Source: Datnioides undecimradiatus
Lineage: Eukaryota; Chordata; Actinopteri; Lobotiformes; Datnioididae
Length of the DNA stretch: 64,000 nucleotides
Direction of reading: 5' to 3'
Assembly: GCA_008933995.1 (NCBI GenBank)
Contig: WARS01000043.1
Coordinates: 5,748,477-5,812,476, forward strand
Below, piece by piece: positions 10,860 to 22,059 of the stretch. The notes under the pieces were generated by a model, which saw only the letters and a list, made by a program, of their open reading frames with translations, was not told the origin of the DNA and ran no database searches. The position numbers and the translations under genes were made by a program. Every line of letters begins with the position of its first letter. Position 1 is the stretch's first letter.

Positions 10860-11470
10860 ATGGCCGCACAGTCTCATCGTCATGTCTGGGGAAACGCACC
10901 ACGGGGCCTCGGCGCCGCCTCACGTGACGGACGCGCGGCGGCTGTGGCAGGTGTTCCAACCGCCGACTCATCTGTTACAGGACGGCCAACTCCTCCAGCC
11001 AAAAACCTCTCAGCATCCAAAGCGCAGCTCCTTCTTCTTTTGTGTTTTCATTTCGGGGGCTGAAAGGAAGTTGTTGAAAGGCTCAGCTCCTCGCTCTAAT
11101 CCCTGATAGCAGGTTTGTTTTCGTCCCTCGTCGCGAGTTTGTCTCCGTCTCTTTCTCCTGGCACGCGTTAGCTGTGTACATCATTTGTTAGCGGCTGACT
11201 TAAATTCTATCTCTCCGTCCCAGGTGGCTTTGATCCGCCGCACACGCTCCCTCATCTTCCCTCTTCTCTTCCTGCTCTTATTTATTTTTTCCTCCCCACA
11301 CCTCGTGTTGAAAGTTGCCAAACTCCTGTCCTGCAGCGGCTTTACGGAGGGAGGAGGAGGTGACAGGCAGCCCGGCGTGAAAAGAGAAGGAATCAAAGCC
11401 CGTCCCTCCCACCGCTATCCGCCGTGCTAATTCACCGCAGGAGAGGAGCGCTGCCCGGATTCACACTGAG
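10860..11470. promoter_or_regulatory. Candidate regulatory island, CpG-rich
   Basis: CpG-rich against its surroundings, with cacgtgacgg (E-box/CRE-like, about 10921), a tcgcga word, acgcgttagctg near 11164 and a pyrimidine-rich stretch at 11225-11300. Short open frames overlap on both strands without domains. No promoter architecture or downstream exon can be fixed, so this is a composition-only call. Confidence 0.35.
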
Positions 11471-11654
11471 AGCAGGAGGCAGGAGGAGAGTGAGCCTGCA
11501 TCCCGACACCAGCAGCATCACAAGAAGCCAGGAGGTCAAAGGTCAGAGGGGACAGTCCCAGCATCTGATGGACCTTCAGCATTGTGCTTCCTAACCCTCA
11601 AACATACAGATCTGTGACTGTGGCTGTAATGGACGTAGAGTGAGGTGACATCAG

Positions 11655-11775
11655 ACAGTGTTTTCAGCTCAAAACTCAAATATATTCAGATAAAATTGAT
11701 ATGAAACAGAGAAAAGATGCAAAATTTCACATTTAAGAAGCTGGAAGATGAAATGTTTTGATCTATTCGCTCAGA
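11655..11775 (+). repeat. Diverged duplication, unit B copy 2
   Basis: Second copy of unit B, separated from unit A copy 2 by about 1 kb of other sequence, including the CpG-rich island. This suggests insertion or rearrangement after duplication. Confidence 0.75.
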
Positions 11776-11779
11776 TTTA

Positions 11780-12555
11780 ACGAGTTAAACAGTAAAATGT
11801 AGATAAATTATCTGTTGCTCAGTGAATTAAAGTATAAATTAGCATTAATGCCAAAAACAGTGATGGACAGGTTTTAAAAGGACAGTTGTTGCTGAACAAA
11901 CAGATTTTGTTTATTTTGTTTGACACCTTTTGTTGTGTCATTGCTTAAACCTGGTCCCAACATTACCCACAATGCACCTGGAGGATCCAGTAGCTGGGTC
12001 AGAGCTTTGGGTGTGTTATGCTAACAGTGTGCTAACGTATCCCGGAGCCTGCAGTAGACATAAGCAGATCTGATCAGCACAGCAGAAGGATTTTATTATA
12101 TTTTATTATTAAAACTTGTTGGTTTTCATCTTCAGTCCGGTGCAAAGCAGCGAACAGCGCAGCTCAGCAGTCACTGTTGATTAATGACGGATACGATTAG
12201 CGATCTAGTTTTCACAGTTTTCACACTTTTTTTTACTTTTTATGTAGAAAAGAGAGAAATTTTAATTAGAATATTGTTTTAAAAGTCTAAAAAGTTAAAT
12301 TAGTCACAATGTGGGCTGTCACTGACGACCTGCACGTTGTTATTTATGCTTTTATTCTTTAAAATCACATTTAAATGTGTGAGATATTGTAATACGAGTC
12401 AGAGAAAACTGTGAATAACTCAGAAAATCCCTAAAGTTTGAAGCTTTCATCCGGATGTTTGAGTGAAATATTCCAAAGTCATTAACTTTGGGAGTTTTCA
12501 TCCTGTGGACACAGAGAGGCAGATCCTGTCTGTCTGAAAGGGAAACACACTCAGG
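11780..12555. other. Non-coding spacer, nothing recognised
   Basis: AT-rich sequence with short T runs near 12228. No gene. Confidence 0.5.
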
Positions 12556-12559
<4 letters not shown>

Positions 12560-12613
<54 letters not shown>

Positions 12614-12653
12614 ACACACACTCTCACACACACACACTCTCACACACACACAC
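12560..12653. repeat. Compound (CA)n/(CT) microsatellite
   Basis: A long CA array with ctct interruptions towards its 3' end. The His/Thr-rich and Cys/Val-rich open frames here are artefacts of it. Confidence 0.95.
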
Positions 12654-12659
12654 TTGGTG

Positions 12660-14530
12660 TTTGTGCAGGCAGATTGCAGCGTGTCTTAATCTCTCCTGGA
12701 TAAACAGTATTAGTTAAACGATTTGGACAGTAAATATAAAGAACGGAGAGACGGATTAAGACGTCTGGCTCCGCCCCCTGTCTGCCTGCTGACCAATCAC
12801 AACTCAGGAACAGTTTGACTGAACCCTGGTTGATGTTTACGTTGTTTATGACTGCCGGCTCCTCCAACAGAATCAGACATTTATGGTTTTTAAAATGAAC
12901 AAACATGTTTAATATGATGAAAACTGCAATATTTAAGCGCTTTAAAGCACTTTGATACATCACTGTAAGATGACTTTTGATTGGCTGATGGATGAGTTAC
13001 AGGTAATTACCTCTATAAAGTTTAAATTAGGTGCTTTTTGTAATCAAAACTCTGAAAACACACACAGAAACACACATATTCAGTTTACAAAAACAAACAA
13101 ATACACTGAAAACAGAAGCCTCTCTCATTGGTCCAACATTTCACTTCCTGTTTGTGTCCACCAAAGCCGCCAGATTATAGGAACTGTGCTGTTAAAGCTC
13201 AGACTCTGATTATCCAACAAATAGAAATAAGATAAAGAATAATTTAGTGTCAGACTTGTGCTGCAACATCCCAGCAGCCTCTCTGAAGACCTCACGCTCT
13301 TCTTCTTCTTCTTCTTCAAATGAGATCAACAGGTCAGCTGACAGTAGCACATAAAGTCACCGACCGGTGCAGGAAATCTAAAAATCCCCGACTTTTCCTT
13401 CAAACAGGGAACGTTTCGTCACACATGAAGCTGCAGGTTTCTGTATTTATGGATCCTGCAATGCAAATGTGACAAAATAAATTTTTTTAAATTGGGTAAA
13501 CTAATAATTTAATTCATGTGAACTGGATGAAATGAGGTCTGGACCCTGCACCGACCTGAACAAAACCTGGGAGAGTCTCAAGAAGGTAATTAATAGGGAC
13601 CCGGAGTAATCAATATTACCCACACAGCAGCTAATCAATGCAGGAAATGCCAAAATAATCAATAGTAATATAATCCAAACATTGAGCTAATCAGAGACCT
13701 ATTATTGGACATCGCAGGAGTCGATAGTATCTGGATGAGCTTTAATGAAGTGGAGTCTGACGACTGAATCACTCTGTCTTTCTGTGTGAAAGCAGGTGGA
13801 GGGTCAAAGGTCGCGTTTCACCTTTTTAAAACCACTTAACTCAGTGAGAATGCGCTCGTTACTTCAACACGTCTTTGTTTCCTTTCCCATTGAAGCGCTC
13901 GGCGCTGGCGCTTGTCCTTCAGCTCTGAGACAAAGCGGCACACTCGGCGTCTTTGTTGCATCAACAGGTTGGATGTCAGGTCATGGGGGGCACAGTCTGA
14001 GTGGCACATAACAGATTAAACTAATAGTTTCTGCTCATAATAACATGCTCTCAGATGCAGAGTGTGCAGGTGCTCTCCACAACTCTGCAGGTGTCCAAAT
14101 GAGCCAATGCTAACAGGCTACGCTAACTACCTTCCACTTTATGAGGGGAAACTACCTTGCTAACAGTTGTTACATTAAACCAAGGCAAATTTAATTATTA
14201 TGTATTATTATAAAATGAAGCATTACGACAAGACAGAAATATTAAATATAGCGAATTAAAAAGACATGATGGGATGTAAAAGGACAAAAATAAAGTGAAA
14301 TATAAGATTCAACAGTTCAAACCGAGTAAAGGTTATATTAGTGTGGAAGAGTGTGCAAGTATCTCAGGATCTTGTTGCAGCAGCAGTCAGGAGAGTTTGG
14401 TACTGGACCAAAATCAAAGGTCCATCAACGGAGCTGTGGAGAGACCAGACCCCAGATAAGGAGGAGAAGAAGAAGAGGAAGTGGCCGTGTCCGAACTGAG
14501 AGTCGGATCAGATCTGTTTTCAGGTAAGTA
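12660..14530. other. Non-coding spacer
   Basis: Mostly AT-rich. A GC box (ggctccgccccc, about 12768) with a CCAAT word (gaccaatcac, about 12791) occurs without any following exon. A (TTC)n run lies at 13300-13318. Nothing else is recognised. Confidence 0.45.
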
Positions 14531-14539
14531 ATGCACAAA

Positions 14540-14985
14540 AACTGGCTTTGGTTTGACTCTAGGCACAGAAAGCAGAGCAGAGGTCTGAGAACTGGACCCG
14601 TGGTCTCTCCTGGTGTGAGTGAGGACTCTGAACTAGCTCTCTGATCCGAAGATAAATGCATGGGCAGGTTTTCTGAGACATCAATCCTTCAGTTCTTGAT
14701 TCTTGAAAGGTTACACGACGAATTTAGCAAATTTAGGACAGACTCCATGTCTTCACCAAGACGTCTGTGTTGATTTCTGGTCTTTAACATTTCCAAATGA
14801 AGCTGAACGCTGACTTTTAACTGTCTGCACATCTGATCATTGATTTGTTTGTTGAACTTTATATGAATCTGTGTGTTGTGTGCATCATCATTGTCATTTT
14901 CCATCATCTGCGCTCGTGGAAACGTGTAAGATGTTGAATAAAAGAGGCCCAAGGATGGAGCCTTGCTGAACTCCTCGCGTTTGTA
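14540..14985 (-). mobile_element. LINE remnant, reverse-transcriptase domain (L2-like)
   Basis: The - strand reads GVQQGSILGPLLFN at about 14941-14982, the conserved RT motif around the QG box. It continues with QMMEN, then INDQMC, LKVSVQL, MLKTRNQ, LGEDM and NLSRIK as in L2-type ORF2. The stretch where the catalytic YADD box should be is shortened and has lost it. Further on, an ELVQS piece and an SVPRVKPK piece (about 14541-14590) lie in different frames. It is therefore a deleted and frameshifted, inactive copy. Confidence 0.85.
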
Positions 14986-14989
14986 CGCT

Positions 14990-15540
14990 AAGACACTTCA
15001 GAAAATACTGAAACAACCTTAAAAAGCTGAAACGTTTCAGTCTGTGTTCATAATCCTGCCTTAAACATCAAATCGAGCTCTTGAAAGAAGCTGAAAAACA
15101 ACCTTTATTAACTGGTTTTACGATGAGGGTGATGATTTGCTGCAGTTTCCAGGAACAGAGCCGTGTTGACTGTTAGCTGAACGCCACAAAGTCGAAAACA
15201 CTTGTTAAAAAACTGCCCGCAGGCAGAAAATGAAGGCGGCAGGCGGTTGTGCAATCTCCTCCAAGGTTGTAGCGCTGATAGGATCAAACTGTGCCATGTA
15301 AATTGCATGGCTTTTAAAAGGACGCTGTGCAGAAGAAGGTACCTGATGGGAAGAAACTGAACGCTTGTGTGATTTTGTCATGAATTTCAACAGATTCAGG
15401 GTCTGTAGACACAAAAAGCATTTGTCAGGCTGTTGATTAGTGAGAAAATAAGTGGATTACTGTTGTTTTTAGCCTTTTGGGCCAAAAAACATTTTTTTCT
15501 GATTGAATATTTGTGTCTCTTTTTATGTATTTCCTGTTTT
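14990..15540. other. Non-coding spacer, nothing recognised
   Basis: Overlapping short - strand frames only, with no coding-like features. Confidence 0.5.
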
Positions 15541-15544
15541 ATTT

Positions 15545-15832
15545 TGATACTCGTGTCTTTAGATCCTCCACTTCCTGTCTTCCTGTGATCACCTGACCCC
15601 GCCCTGAATGTGTCCCACCTGTGTCTCATTGTCTCATCTTCCCTTCAGAGTTTATATGGCCGGTCAGTTCGTCTTTGCTTTCAGCATCAGTCGCTCTTCC
15701 CTGTGAGTTTCCTGGAGTCTCGTTTTTGTCATGCAGACTTGTTTTTGTTGCTTTTTACCTGTCGATTGTGTACCTTTGCCCCGCTGATTGCAAACCTGTG
15801 CACTGGCCCGACTTCTGGATTAAAGGGCTGAG
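15545..15832 (+). repeat. Dispersed repeat 'CACCTG/TTCCTGTC' family, fullest copy
   Basis: Begins near cacttcctgtcttcctg, runs through gtgtcccacctgtgtctcat and a T-rich middle (ttgtttttgttgc), and ends with acttctggattaaag. The start aligns well with 33281-33355. It looks like a dispersed teleost element (solo-LTR or non-autonomous transposon type). Its class cannot be fixed from one window. Confidence 0.55.
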
Positions 15833-15839
15833 GATCTTG

Positions 15840-16285
15840 CAGGAGGTCATCAACACAAATGTTAAAATCAAAGTTAAGCAGCAGTTGAATTATAAAGTTA
15901 ACACTTCAGCAGCTTCAAGAATAAAACTCAACAGGAATTCAAACAAAGCTCAGACGGGCGTTGACGAGTCCTGCTGCAGTTATATTCGTCCCAACAAGTT
16001 TCATCTAAAATAAAACAAAAACATAAAATCAAGATTGTGCTTGATAATTAAAACCAGTAATTAAAAAAGACTTTTCCTGCCAAAGACCTGAAGTTTAATG
16101 AGGATAAATTTAACGTGTTAAAAAGCCCTGGCTGCCAATTTAAAGTCGACCGAGGAGAAACAAAATCTCAATAAACAAATAAATAAAGATGATGAATCTG
16201 AACAGCACAGTGCAGGAGAAGAGCCTCCCACTGGGCATCAGTGGGGAGGTCGATGAAGGAGGCAGGAGGTCCACCTTCAGTAGGA
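15840..16285. other. Non-coding spacer, nothing recognised
   Basis: A-rich. Includes atttaaagt/ttaaaaa words but no gene. Confidence 0.5.
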
Positions 16286-16289
16286 GATG

Positions 16290-16420
16290 GTAGAAGTTGT
16301 TCCTCTCGTTGATGCACCGATGCACGGCCGATTAGCTCGCTGTGGATATGAGCGCTGGTCATTTGATACGTGGCATCCATTAAATCCTCTGAGCTGCTCT
16401 CAGCTTGTTAGATCAGGCCC
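16290..16420. promoter_or_regulatory. Candidate conserved non-coding element (short)
   Basis: CpG-retaining sequence with gccgattagctcg (16328-16340) and tttgatacgtgg plus ccattaaatcc words. The balanced composition contrasts with the A-rich sequence before it. No coding support. Confidence 0.25.
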
Positions 16421-16424
16421 TAAA

Positions 16425-17140
16425 AGGGGGGAGTCAAGGGTGAGGAGAGAGGTGTGGAGGGGGAGACGCGCCGACACTGAGGCTGTTTTTGTGTTTGCGG
16501 CGCTGAGGTTGCGGCGTGTCAGGGTGTATCATCTTTGACCGCTGCTTGGGTGGAGGCCCGCAGGCCAGGAAGTTATCAGTGTAGTCTGCTGAACCTGTTG
16601 ATCCCTCGGTTGACTGTTGGCCGTGCTCCACTAATATAAAAACCAAAACAGAAACTGGGCTTCCAGTCCGTCTGTCTGCAAGCATCACCAGCCTCCACAT
16701 GAACTACATCATTAACTCAGCCTGAAATCATCTGTTTTCCCTCCATGTCAGGCCTTTTTTGACTTTCTCCAATCACTGCTGTGTCTGTGGAGGCTAGAAA
16801 TCCACTGGTTACAGCAGAGTCAGGGATGGTGTAAAGGTTTTCTGGTTTGAGTCGAGTAGCAAACACAAGCGTGCTAGCATCTGCTCGTTAGCATCTTGCA
16901 TCAGCAATCGTAGCACACTTAGCTCCTGCAGGCTAGCTTGCTAAATCGTCTGTGGAAGCACATTTGCAGCATTTGCGGCAGCAATTAGTCCAAAAGGTCA
17001 TGTGACGTTGTGTAAAGCCGTGGAGGAGTTTCAGGGTTCAAACCAGGAGTCGTGTATTAAACGCACTTATTTTAACCAAAACCACTAATTAATCTTTTCC
17101 TTAATCTAACTGAGATGTTTTGCAGCTCAACCCAAACTGA
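16425..17140. other. Non-coding spacer
   Basis: A GC-rich patch at 16430-16530 and gctagc/gttagc words near 16870-16940. Nothing recognised. Confidence 0.45.
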
Positions 17141-17144
17141 GCTG

Positions 17145-17420
17145 CAGCCATTTCACAGCATTAACCGCGCGATAAAGGCTCCGAAACCTGGGAAGTTTAA
17201 CAAATCAGTGATTAAACAGGGCCTTTCAAATATAATCAATAAGGGTATTTATTTGTATTTGATGCCTTTTGTTTGATATAAACTGGGACGAACCCCATTT
17301 AAATCATAAATGCCCCTCCCATCCACATCAATATTTGGGTTTATTGCTCGTTTTCTGCTACTTTCAATACTTTTATTCTATTAAAATGCAGTTTCTGCAG
17401 ACGACGAACACAGAATGTAT
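17145..17420. promoter_or_regulatory. Candidate conserved non-coding element
   Basis: Contains cattaaccgcgcgataaagg, ctttcaaatataatcaataa, tttgatgcc/tttgatat (TCF/LEF-like) and aatcataaatgcccc words in low-repeat sequence. Composition only. Confidence 0.3.
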
Positions 17421-17424
17421 TCAG

Positions 17425-18135
17425 TGTGTAAACTACCATGTGTTATCTCAGGTTTAAATCATGTAAATGGGTAAATACACAAGCAATCAAAGTGGCCGCT
17501 GCCTCATTCAACATTAAAACTATGAATATTAATGTTTAAAATAACTATGATCCTATTATAAAACAGGCATTTCTGCATCACAACTACTTTTGCTTTTGGT
17601 ACTTTAAGCATATTTTCGATGCTAATGATGATCATCATGTAATTTTTTGGTGGATATATATGAAGTGTTTCTACGCTAACATTGCTTCTTTTGTTTAAAA
17701 ACCTGAGTTCATAGTTTAATTATCAGTGTGATGGAAACTTTGCTGCTTTACAGAAAGAAAGATTCAAATGTAAACTTTAGGGCTAAAATGAGAGCGCTGA
17801 CCTTTAACAGAGGAAAGTCCTGCAGTCTGTCCTCAGTTACTGAGCGATTAAACCATTTATTGGAGGTTTATAAGCATCTTGTCATCACTCGTGCTGGTTA
17901 AAGGACTCTGTGTTTGTGTGCACATCCTGAAATGATGCATTCACATGTTTCTGAGGCCTGTTTGTCGCTGGCACCGAGGAAAACACCTCAAACGTTTCTC
18001 TTCAAGCAGAGAAGAAGCTTTTTTATCTTTTCCGCCGTGTTTATAAAAGACCTTCCTTGTAATGCAGTCGCATGTCAGCTATATGTGCTTTTTCAAAATT
18101 CAAAACTCCACGGTTAAAAGCAGCTCGGAGCGCAC
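17425..18135. other. Non-coding spacer, nothing recognised
   Basis: AT-rich, no gene or repeat recognised. Confidence 0.5.
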
Positions 18136-18160
18136 AGAAGAAGAAGAAGAAGAAGAAGAA
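18136..18160. repeat. (AGA)8 microsatellite
   Basis: Perfect trinucleotide run. Confidence 0.9.
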
Positions 18161-18430
18161 GCTGCAATTAAACGACGTGGGCTGACGTGGACAGAAACCC
18201 GACATGAAAAGGCGGCATGAAAAGCAGCGAGAGGAGCTTAATTCATCAGCGCTGGATTTTCTTCAGCCTCTGCACATTCAGCCTGTCAACCTGCCGTCAG
18301 GAGAAGTCAGCCCTGATTGGAAGGCTCCTTTTAAACATCAGGAGCCTGTGATTATTCACTATCATTTAGAGGAAAAGACAAAAGCCTCCAGGCAGTTTTA
18401 TTTCAAGATTGCGACAAGCTAAATTGTAGT
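18161..18430. promoter_or_regulatory. Candidate conserved non-coding element
   Basis: Mixed-composition block with gcaattaaacgacg, gcttaattcatcagcgctgg and tgtgattattcactatca words. A 72-codon + frame (18204-18422) shows no domain and starts without a good context. Confidence 0.3.
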
Positions 18431-18434
18431 TCAG

Positions 18435-19145
18435 CGCTCCTCGTCGGAGGAGAGGAGAGGGAAAATAAATAAATAAAATAAAAACGTCTGAGCGGATTTG
18501 AAGAGTTTTGACACGTCGCGGTGAAAGGAAAAGACGGCGGGGAGGAGGAGAGTGGCAGCAGTCTTTAAATCCTGACAGGTGAAACAACTGGAATAACTAG
18601 CGCGCTGCGCCGCGTCTCCTGACGGTTGCTGTGATCAGCTCGTCTGCCGCCGCAAATAACCAGTTCACATGATCTTTGACTGAGCGCGGTGACGGCGGGT
18701 ATTTCATGATAACCACGCCGGACGTGATGCACCGTGCAGGTTTGGTTGAGTTACAGCTCAAATCTATTGTTTCAAAGCATTTCAAACTACATTTCAACAG
18801 GCTGTGAAGATGAAAGCACCATGTCGGTGATGAAACGGATACAGCAATGAATTGATCGCTCACTTCAATACGACCTCTTCCCTTCAATACAAATAAAACA
18901 CTTTCAGGCTTCACATGCAGCACTTATGCCAATGTCCAGTCAGGCAGGTGAGTCCAAATACGACCAGGTGACAAACGTGGAGGAGGTGGAGGTGGATGGA
19001 GTCGAATCAAGAGGAATCAACCAATTTTCAACAGATTTCAACTGTTTTACACATTTGCAGATCCCTCACGCATTTACCTACACGTTTGTAAATCTGCAAA
19101 GTAACAAACAAATAAACAACATACAAATAATTATAAATAAATAAT
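18435..19145. other. Non-coding spacer
   Basis: A CpG-containing patch at 18510-18730 followed by AT-rich sequence. No gene recognised. Confidence 0.45.
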
Positions 19146-19149
19146 TAAA

Positions 19150-19213
19150 GTGCTTGAGTATAAAGTAAAGTAACTTGAGTATATTATATTTACTTTAGTA
19201 TTTTCCACTGCTG
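19150..19213 (-). repeat. 'AGTAACTAAGTAC' dispersed repeat, reverse copy
   Basis: On the - strand it reads cagtggaaaatactaaagta and then pieces with acttgag/actcaag, matching the head of the element seen at 58686. Confidence 0.5.
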
Positions 19214-19275
19214 CAAATATCCGATCGACTTAATGATGTTTGATATTGATCGATGCGTCACCTGGTTTTGACCAG

Positions 19276-19301
19276 ACACACACACACACACACACACACA
19301 C
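19276..19301. repeat. (AC)13 microsatellite
   Basis: Perfect AC run. Confidence 0.95.
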
Positions 19302-19483
19302 TCTCTATCGTTTGCATGACCCATTCCTTGTATGTCACAGTAATGAAATGAGAAATTGATGCGGTGTCCATGGCAACCACCAGTGTCCTCAGGTCAGGTC
19401 AGGGCGTCACGGCGATCAGGCGAGCTCCCTGGACACGACATTTACAACCGGAGAGCAGACAGCTCGGCAGCTGCAGAGAGACT

Positions 19484-19485
<2 letters not shown>

Positions 19486-19543
<58 letters not shown>
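19486..19543. repeat. (GT)29 microsatellite
   Basis: A perfect alternating purine-pyrimidine run of 58 bp, capable of Z-DNA, about 135 bp before a long polypyrimidine tract. Confidence 0.97.
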
Positions 19544-19546
<3 letters not shown>

Positions 19547-19678
19547 GGACCCTAATTGGCAGAACCTTCTGTCAATCACCAAGCAAGAAGGGTGGTCACA
19601 CCTGACTTCACCAGCTTGATTGACAGGCCCAGGGGACCAATCACAGAGCCAGACGGGCTTCAGACCACCTGGAGAACA

Positions 19679-20239
19679 GCTCTCTCTCTCCCTCCCACCC
19701 AGTCTCCCCCCTCTCTCCCTCTCTCTCTCTCCCCCTCTCTCTCTCCTCCACTCTGCCCCCCTCTCTCTCCCCCTCTCTCTCTCCTCCACTCTCTCCCCCT
19801 CTGCCCCTCTCTTTCTCCCCCTCTCTCCCCTCTCTCTTTCTCTCTCCCCTCTCTCTCCCATCCCTCTGCCCCCCTCCCTCTCCTCTCTCATCCCTCCCTC
19901 TCACCTGTCTCTCCCTCTGCCCCCCCCTCTCTCTCTCCTCCTCCTGCCCCACCCCCCCCCTCTCTCCCTCTCTCTCTCTCTCTCCCCCTCTCTCTCCTCC
20001 CTCTGCCCCCCTCCCCTCTCTCTCCCTCTCTCTCCTCCATTCTACCCCCCTCTCTCTCTCCTCCCTCTACCCCCCTCTCTCCCCTCCCCTCTCTCTCCTC
20101 CCTCTGCCCCCCCTCTCTCCCCTCTCCTCTCTCTCTCCTCCCTCTCCCCCCTCCTCTCTCCCCCTCTCTCTCTCTCCTCCCCTCCTCCCTCTCTCTCTCC
20201 CCCTCTCTCTCTCTCTCCTCCCTCTGCCCCCCCCCCCAT
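19679..20239 (+). repeat. 560-bp polypyrimidine tract (CTCTCC units)
   Basis: Almost pure C/T on the + strand, built from ctctct, ctccct and cctctgcccc words with C runs up to 12. The 232- and 259-codon Leu/Ser/Pro frames and the Arg/Glu/Gly frames on the - strand are products of the repeat. The 'ctcctccctctgccccc' word recurs at irregular spacing, showing a higher-order unit of tens of bases. Confidence 0.95.
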
Positions 20240-20497
20240 TTCCTGCCCAGGTGAACTTCATCTTTTTCAAACTATTTTCCCTTTTTATTTTGAACTTTTC
20301 TCAGTCTCGTTCGTCCGTCATCCCTTCGTCATCCTCCCTTTCCTCGCTCTCCTGTACCTGCCTCGTGCCGGACGGAGTGTAGAAATAACAAACTATTAAG
20401 CGTCTCGTCTGGTGGACAGGAGAATGGGTTCCTAGTGCAGCACTGGGCCAGTCCTACCGTCCTGAAAGGCTTTACATTAATGCAGCTGTAATGGCTT

Positions 20498-20499
<2 letters not shown>

Positions 20500-20532
<33 letters not shown>

Positions 20533-20545
20533 CGTGTGTGTGTGT
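20500..20545. repeat. (GT)n microsatellite with GC interruptions
   Basis: GT run with gcgtgcg interruptions near its 3' end. Confidence 0.95.
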
Positions 20546-20589
20546 CAGACCCATTCACTCTCAGTCAAACAGACTCATCCACTGTTTGT

Positions 20590-21200
20590 TTGTACTGTTA
20601 GATCAATCAATAAGGGGGCTAATAATCAAATAGATAGATCAATACATAGTGATCAGTTAGTCCTCAGACAGAGCAATCAATAAATATATACATGTGTATA
20701 AATGCAGCTGATGGATCAATCGGTTGATAGATCCATACAACAATCAATAGAAAGGCTAAAATATCGAAATAGAAGAAACCAACCAATAGCATAAAGGTAC
20801 AGTAAATTAGCGTAACCAATCAGAATAGATCAATATATGAAGCAACTGCTGAGACTGATCAATCAGTTAATTGACCATCCTGTCAACTGACAGAACAACA
20901 AGCTGATCGGTATTGATAGATAATAGATGAATAGTACAAGTAGGAAACATGGAAGGCGGTGGATCGAAGATCTGATTGATTGATTGATGATTGATTGACT
21001 GAATGACTGAATGATTGAACAAGGTGGATGAAATGATCAATACAGAGATACAAAGAAAGATGAAGCTGTCGAATGATAATAGAGGTGAGAGTTATTGATG
21101 AGCAATCAGTCAACGGATAGATAATCAATAAATAGATATGCAACACGTCCTCATACCAAAGCAACAGAATGGATCGATGATCAATGAGTCTGAAGACAAC
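20590..21200. repeat. Cryptically simple region rich in ATCAAT/ATAGAT/ATTGATTG words
   Basis: For about 600 bases the same tetranucleotide-like words (gatcaatcaat, aatagatag, gattgattgattg, gactgaatgactgaatg) recur in scrambled form. This looks like slippage-generated degenerate GATA/ATCA/TGAA satellite-like DNA. The 113-codon - frame here is Ser/Ile/Tyr-rich, and I reject it as a gene. Confidence 0.75.
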
Positions 21201-21204
21201 GTAC

Positions 21205-21880
21205 AAACACTGGGGAGACGTCACCCTGAGGTGTCTGCAGGACGACTGTGAAGCTCGGTGTGTGGTCGATCTGGATAATAAACCATCTTAGCAGCGCCTG
21301 ACTGTGTGAAGCTGTCAGTCAAAAGCCCGCCCCTTCATTCTGCATAACTTCAGGTGTTAATCTGATTTAAAGGTAGGATTCTATATAAATTCGCCGTACA
21401 GCTGATGCCGTCATGAACGAAACGCTGCAGAGACAAACCGTTGTTTGTACCAGGCTGTAAACATGTTTACTGCTGCATTTTAACATGAGGTCTATGGGGA
21501 CTGACTAAGCTGCTGGAGCCTCTGAGGTGGGCAGCTCAGGAACTGCAGCTCTGAATTACATAATAACCTGCTTGCTCCGGCAGCTGCTCTGTAAAAAGGT
21601 CATAACTAATAACTTTTGCAGGATGTTTATCTCAAAACACATTAAATCACTGTCCTCTGTGTTGGAGGCAGAAACAAGCGTTAAAATGTCTTTTTATTCA
21701 CGCGTTTTAAAAGTGTAAATATTGCCATCATTGGCCTTAGTGACCACAGCAGGAAGTCAGAGACGAAAAACAGGGCAGAACTTCTAGCTAGACTAATGAC
21801 ATTTTCATCATTATCAGTCAATTTTTCAATTAATTGATTATAAAATGACCATGTTGTTCTACAAATCAAGCTTTATACTA
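21205..21880. other. Non-coding spacer, nothing recognised
   Basis: No coding-like frame or known repeat. Confidence 0.5.
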
Positions 21881-21881
21881 A

Positions 21882-21903
21882 ACACACACACACACACACA
21901 CAC
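21882..21903. repeat. (AC)11 microsatellite
   Basis: Perfect AC run. Confidence 0.95.
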
Positions 21904-22007
21904 GGAGGAGCTGCAGGCTAGAGTGGGAGGAACAGGCTGTTTTTTCTTCATGTAAAAACAGATTAGTGACAGGAAAATGGAAATTGGATTAGAGAAACTT
22001 CCATTGA

Positions 22008-22035
<28 letters not shown>
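22008..22035. repeat. (CA)14 microsatellite
   Basis: Perfect CA run. Confidence 0.95.
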
Positions 22036-22038
<3 letters not shown>

Positions 22039-22059
22039 TTTCTGTGTGTATGCAGGGCT

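Noticed and set aside
12764-12802. GC box plus CCAAT as a gene promoter
   Set aside because: No TATA or initiator, no CpG island and no exon downstream; short words like these are expected by chance.
19556-20399. 232- and 259-codon open frames on the + strand, and Arg/Glu/Gly-rich frames on the - strand
   Set aside because: They lie on the polypyrimidine repeat; their composition follows from CTCTCC words in all frames.
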